A stretch of 64,000 nt of DNA from an uncultured Tateyamaria sp. (GTDB lineage Bacteria > Pseudomonadota > Alphaproteobacteria > Rhodobacterales > Rhodobacteraceae): contig NZ_CANLAG010000001.1 of the NCBI RefSeq assembly GCF_947488715.1, forward strand, positions 780,772-844,771. Reading direction: 5' to 3'. Shown one piece after another: positions 62,601-64,000 of the stretch (within the stretch, counting starts at the first letter, position 1; the number at the start of each line of letters is the position of its first letter). A program made the translations under genes and the position numbers. The notes under the pieces were generated by a model. The model ran no database searches. It saw nothing but the letters and a program-made list of their open reading frames with translations, and was not told where the DNA came from.

Positions 62601-63884
62601 TTCAGCATAACGATCTTTGATTCGGTCGGGATAATTTTGAAAGAGGTTCAGCCATACGTCGAACGTGTCAACTATGTCTTCAGCCGTTGCCTCGTTCCAA
62701 TCAAGTGAAAGCAACCAGATCAGAAAGCGCCTCCAATTCCGAACAGGGCGGGGCCAAGACAAAAAGTCAGCTATTCTGAATTTTTCGAATTTCGTTTTCC
62801 CGCCGAGTTCGAACGCACCATGGACGACCAGAAGGTTTTCGATGGTCTTGTGTGCTAAGAAAGAAGAAAGGAGCCGGATGAGCCGATGGTCTTCGCTCAA
62901 GAAACCCGAAATTGATTCTTTGCGATCAAAGAACACCGGAGAGGCAAATGGGGCAAGAAGCCAAACCCTGCTCCAATGACGCCATTCCTCCTGCTGCTCC
63001 AGTGCCAATTGCGTTTTAGTCCAGGTGCCTTCGGACTCGAATTCAAACTGTGACAGTAGCTCTACCACCCGGACTAGTCCGGGCCTGTCGCCAGCAGCCG
63101 CGAAGGTGCCCGGCCAATCTGGACCATTTTGGCGACACAATCCGTACATTGCCCATTCAAGAAATATGTCGTGGGTAAAGGAGTATCGTCCGCTACCCGC
63201 GACCTCAGCAATCGCTCGCTCTTGTACTAGTGCCGTCAGAGCCTGAGCGGAAATACCTTCTACTGCGCCGCTTCTATTGGGTGCTTGAGCGCATCTCGCG
63301 GCTAGCTCACCCATCGCTTGGCGGCGTTCAATCGAAGAGGCTTTATCATGTAGGCCCTGCGGTCCTTCTAGCCAAACCTGTGATAGCGAAATCTCGGAAA
63401 ACTTGCCCGGTGCTCTATCAGTGCTCACTGAACGCTGTGCCAACACCTGAGCAAAGAAAGGGCGCCTTGCAAATTCCTTTTCGTGACCCTCGGCAAACAG
63501 GACTTCGCGCATCGCTGGAAACCGCTCAGCAAGGATACCAGTTTCATTATCATCAAATCCATCGATCTCGACGATTTGTGCCTGGCCCTCCTCAATGAGT
63601 TGAGGGGGGAGCCATATCCTCAAGTCTTCGAGGTGTGAGGACCGGGTAGATGCCACAACGCGCCAGTCCGCAAGCCTCGGATCATCAAGAAGAATAGTTA
63701 CGATGTCTAAGATTGTCTGACGGGTTTCATTACCTAGGCGATCTATCCCGTCGATGAAGAGAGTTGGTTTTCCAAGTGTGGCTAGCTCAAAAAGTAGGTC
63801 AGCAAGCCGTTCCGTTTCCAGGCGCAGGTGCGTAGCCAGTGAGGGCCAGCCGGGCCCGACGAGACGCTTATCGGTCAGAACTAG
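59676..63884 (-). CDS. Large STAND/AAA-like NTPase, defence-like, 5'-truncated by an IS element
   Basis: The frame is open from the IS boundary at 63884 down to the TAG at 59676, over 1400 codons; a GTG at 63656 is only an internal candidate start because conserved sequence extends upstream. In the upstream part I read 'KPTLFIDGIDRLG' (Walker B, D-x-x-D-R) and 'WRVVASTR' (sensor-1-like Arg), but no Walker A, which must lie beyond the IS. Downstream is a winged-helix-like region, then a very long helical, repeat-like C-terminal half rich in Trp, Glu and Arg. Lower GC and mixed codon use mark foreign origin. This fits NACHT/STAND-type antiphage NTPases, but no named family can be confirmed. Confidence 0.7.
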   Translation of the reverse strand, partial: LVLTDKRLVGPGWPSLATHLRLETERLADLLFELATLGKPTLFIDGIDRLGNETRQTILDIVTILLDDPRLADWRVVASTRSSHLEDLRIWLPPQLIEEGQAQIVEIDGFDDNETGILAERFPAMREVLFAEGHEKEFARRPFFAQVLAQRSVSTDRAPGKFSEISLSQVWLEGPQGLHDKASSIERRQAMGELAARCAQAPNRSGAVEGISAQALTALVQERAIAEVAGSGRYSFTHDIFLEWAMYGLCRQNGPDWPGTFAAAGDRPGLVRVVELLSQFEFESEGTWTKTQLALEQQEEWRHWSRVWLLAPFASPVFFDRKESISGFLSEDHRLIRLLSSFLAHKTIENLLVVHGAFELGGKTKFEKFRIADFLSWPRPVRNWRRFLIWLLSLDWNEATAEDIVDTFDVWLNLFQNYPDRIKDRYAERIDQILTEWDAYDYRERGKKTTPLGFRKDGFGDKIRQAFLRSSLTNTDLLSRRLQAWTTERVDDKVQSSVFAGSVRFASVVPDALADFSFQAFVEPLPSESAERSRGHMIGWSPHITDWDSPGISDHSRHCHPASPIQQPFAALFQHAPQEGLRLIRKLLSRTVVAWRELPQYDYRNREIPVPFSVDFPWGTETFWGDQRIYGWYRGLFSCDILESALMALEDWAFSELEAGRDIDEIVRELVTGHESVATLGIALGVLFDKDALSPAAAALVCCQHIWAMDEYRWQHDVQGLHSNEIGASFGLSNETTHLEALKRLNSRPSRKKNIGWLATAFILTANDQREKVAEKLTSFPNELPFTHEGQEDDDKLVAYFLHRAEEWAAMADLSNYAQVENNDGKVGVAFQPSDERVQQAEEAGERLAHWNEGFQLLKQAESWFESGVIDDQVRDETVALAREVDNEELYTSGFDAGDPGSRRAGGVAAVSSALLSLGAYLSRDQQEWAEGVAFRAANTVPASNEFFHADAPADDRPETFASKGLAAIVAGRGPLASSAPEELVRLCFHPYKGVQLAALSNAVSCWQEQKGFADKCTALAFKLTTLELVRGSPDWYRRRDERDSHLAAEKQRLFEATVKGIASGDWNGLSETYAEIGPEHLDQWRVKDFASMLSIIPKNRFTDDAGFRDDVLSLLRSFVAKLAIAISTADEAERRSGSRLWREFSSCIWGLASLCEDLPTEQVRTEIIPMLSLLPTEPKSEVLSTFANAYSCMRVLDAPEVPSGIFDVFIDIFEAVADHPDWKRPEWREEYGLPDQLHKLVRIAMGANWDRPAMGAARFANNEWSDAGLLDPLIDWMLQRFGHLPQVMQAFLFHVERSFENRTSEFLASRLGGIAPAVWQSRGFWSGGRTAQLAGLLQSFAERDTPLKPDVHIQFLEILDHLIELGDRRAAALQISSLFDLPRRRTSQSVSSIEPAGGTPT

Positions 63885-64000
63885 GGTCAGGACCCATTGA
63901 TTTCCGCTTATTGTGGTGATTCACGATTCACAAACGAGCGGTTAGTATGTCTGATCTTTTCTGGTTGAGCGACGCGCAGATGGCGCGCCTTGAGCCCTTC
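63885..64000 (+). mobile_element. Left end of an IS5-family element
   Basis: Starts right after CTAG (63881-63884), a YTAR/TA-type target of IS5-group elements. The terminus reads GGTCAGGACC, itself a short inverted repeat, followed by 50 bases and the transposase start. The right end and the target duplication are outside the window. Confidence 0.7.
63947..64000 (+). CDS. IS5-family transposase, N-terminal fragment at the window edge
   Basis: Eighteen codons visible: MSDLFWLSDAQMARLEPF. This is the typical start of IS5-family (DDE) transposases common in roseobacters, where 'WL[ST]DxQ[MW]xRLxPFFP' opens the DUF4096-like domain. The rest runs off the window. Confidence 0.85.
   Translation, partial: MSDLFWLSDAQMARLEPF

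Overview
The window is a contiguous stretch of high-GC alphaproteobacterial chromosome. GcrA, a GTTC-N7-GTTC LexA-type box, a DUF6455 protein, the TIGR02186/TauE pair, the short RNase E/G-YacG-tRNA-Phe block, and the absence of Shine-Dalgarno-rich AT spacers all point to Rhodobacterales (Roseobacter group). I cannot name the genus from sequence alone. Genes are densely packed, many overlap by 1-4 bases (ATGA, GTGA, TGATG), and no gene-free gap exceeds 300 bases.

Layout. 1-2.3 kb: end of a RecD-like helicase and a TIGR02186/TauE-SafE anion-exporter pair. 2.4-7.3 kb: a complete BMP-type (nucleoside-like) ABC importer with its own promoter. 7.4-12.2 kb: RimI, TsaB (tRNA t6A), a GFA-fold protein, a NifU-type Fe-S scaffold, a low-GC orphan gene, a universal stress protein and a branched-chain aminotransferase. 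12.2-16.7 kb: M48 lipoprotein, IMPACT-family protein, DUF6455, PAQR/hemolysin III, DUF393, a LexA-box-controlled tandem-repeat protein, RimO. 16.8-21.8 kb: AsmA, then a modular peptidoglycan-lytic protein and a lipoprotein. 21.9-26.6 kb: a capsule-type operon (KpsT, KpsE, KdsA, phosphohexomutase). 26.8-32.3 kb: NhaA, an ArsR/ArsP-like metal module with paired operators, a UDG-fold protein with an SseB protein, exported YHS and rhodanese proteins. 32.3-38.3 kb: opgC-opgG-opgH for osmoregulated periplasmic glucans and a TPR protein. 38.5-43.9 kb: a CoA-transferase/ThDP-enzyme operon divergent from a copper P-type ATPase. 43.9-50.2 kb: GcrA, a DMT transporter, argD-argF-panE-like, copper chaperone PCu(A)C, DUF2946 protein, ribosomal L28. 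50.3-59.6 kb: MeaB, HrpB, a sirtuin, an M50 protease, a divergent LysR/nitrilase pair, and the infA-maf-RNase G-yacG-tRNA-Phe housekeeping block.

From the 3' end of tRNA-Phe (59590) onward the composition drops to roughly even GC and the content becomes accessory. A very large STAND/AAA-like NTPase gene reads towards the tRNA. Its reading frame stays open upstream of any obvious start, through Walker B, up to 63884, where the end of an IS5-family element begins; the transposase start (63947) runs off the window. This looks like the edge of a genomic island integrated at tRNA-Phe, carrying a defence-like NTPase severed by an IS.

The most interesting non-coding signals are the LexA box at 15259-15273, an Arg-rich 15-codon leader ORF upstream of argD (45533-45580), a shared intercistronic element after two stop codons (4521-4580 and 46884-46935), duplicated ArsR-type palindromes (29518-29574), and a perfect inverted repeat in the LysR/nitrilase spacer (56301-56323).
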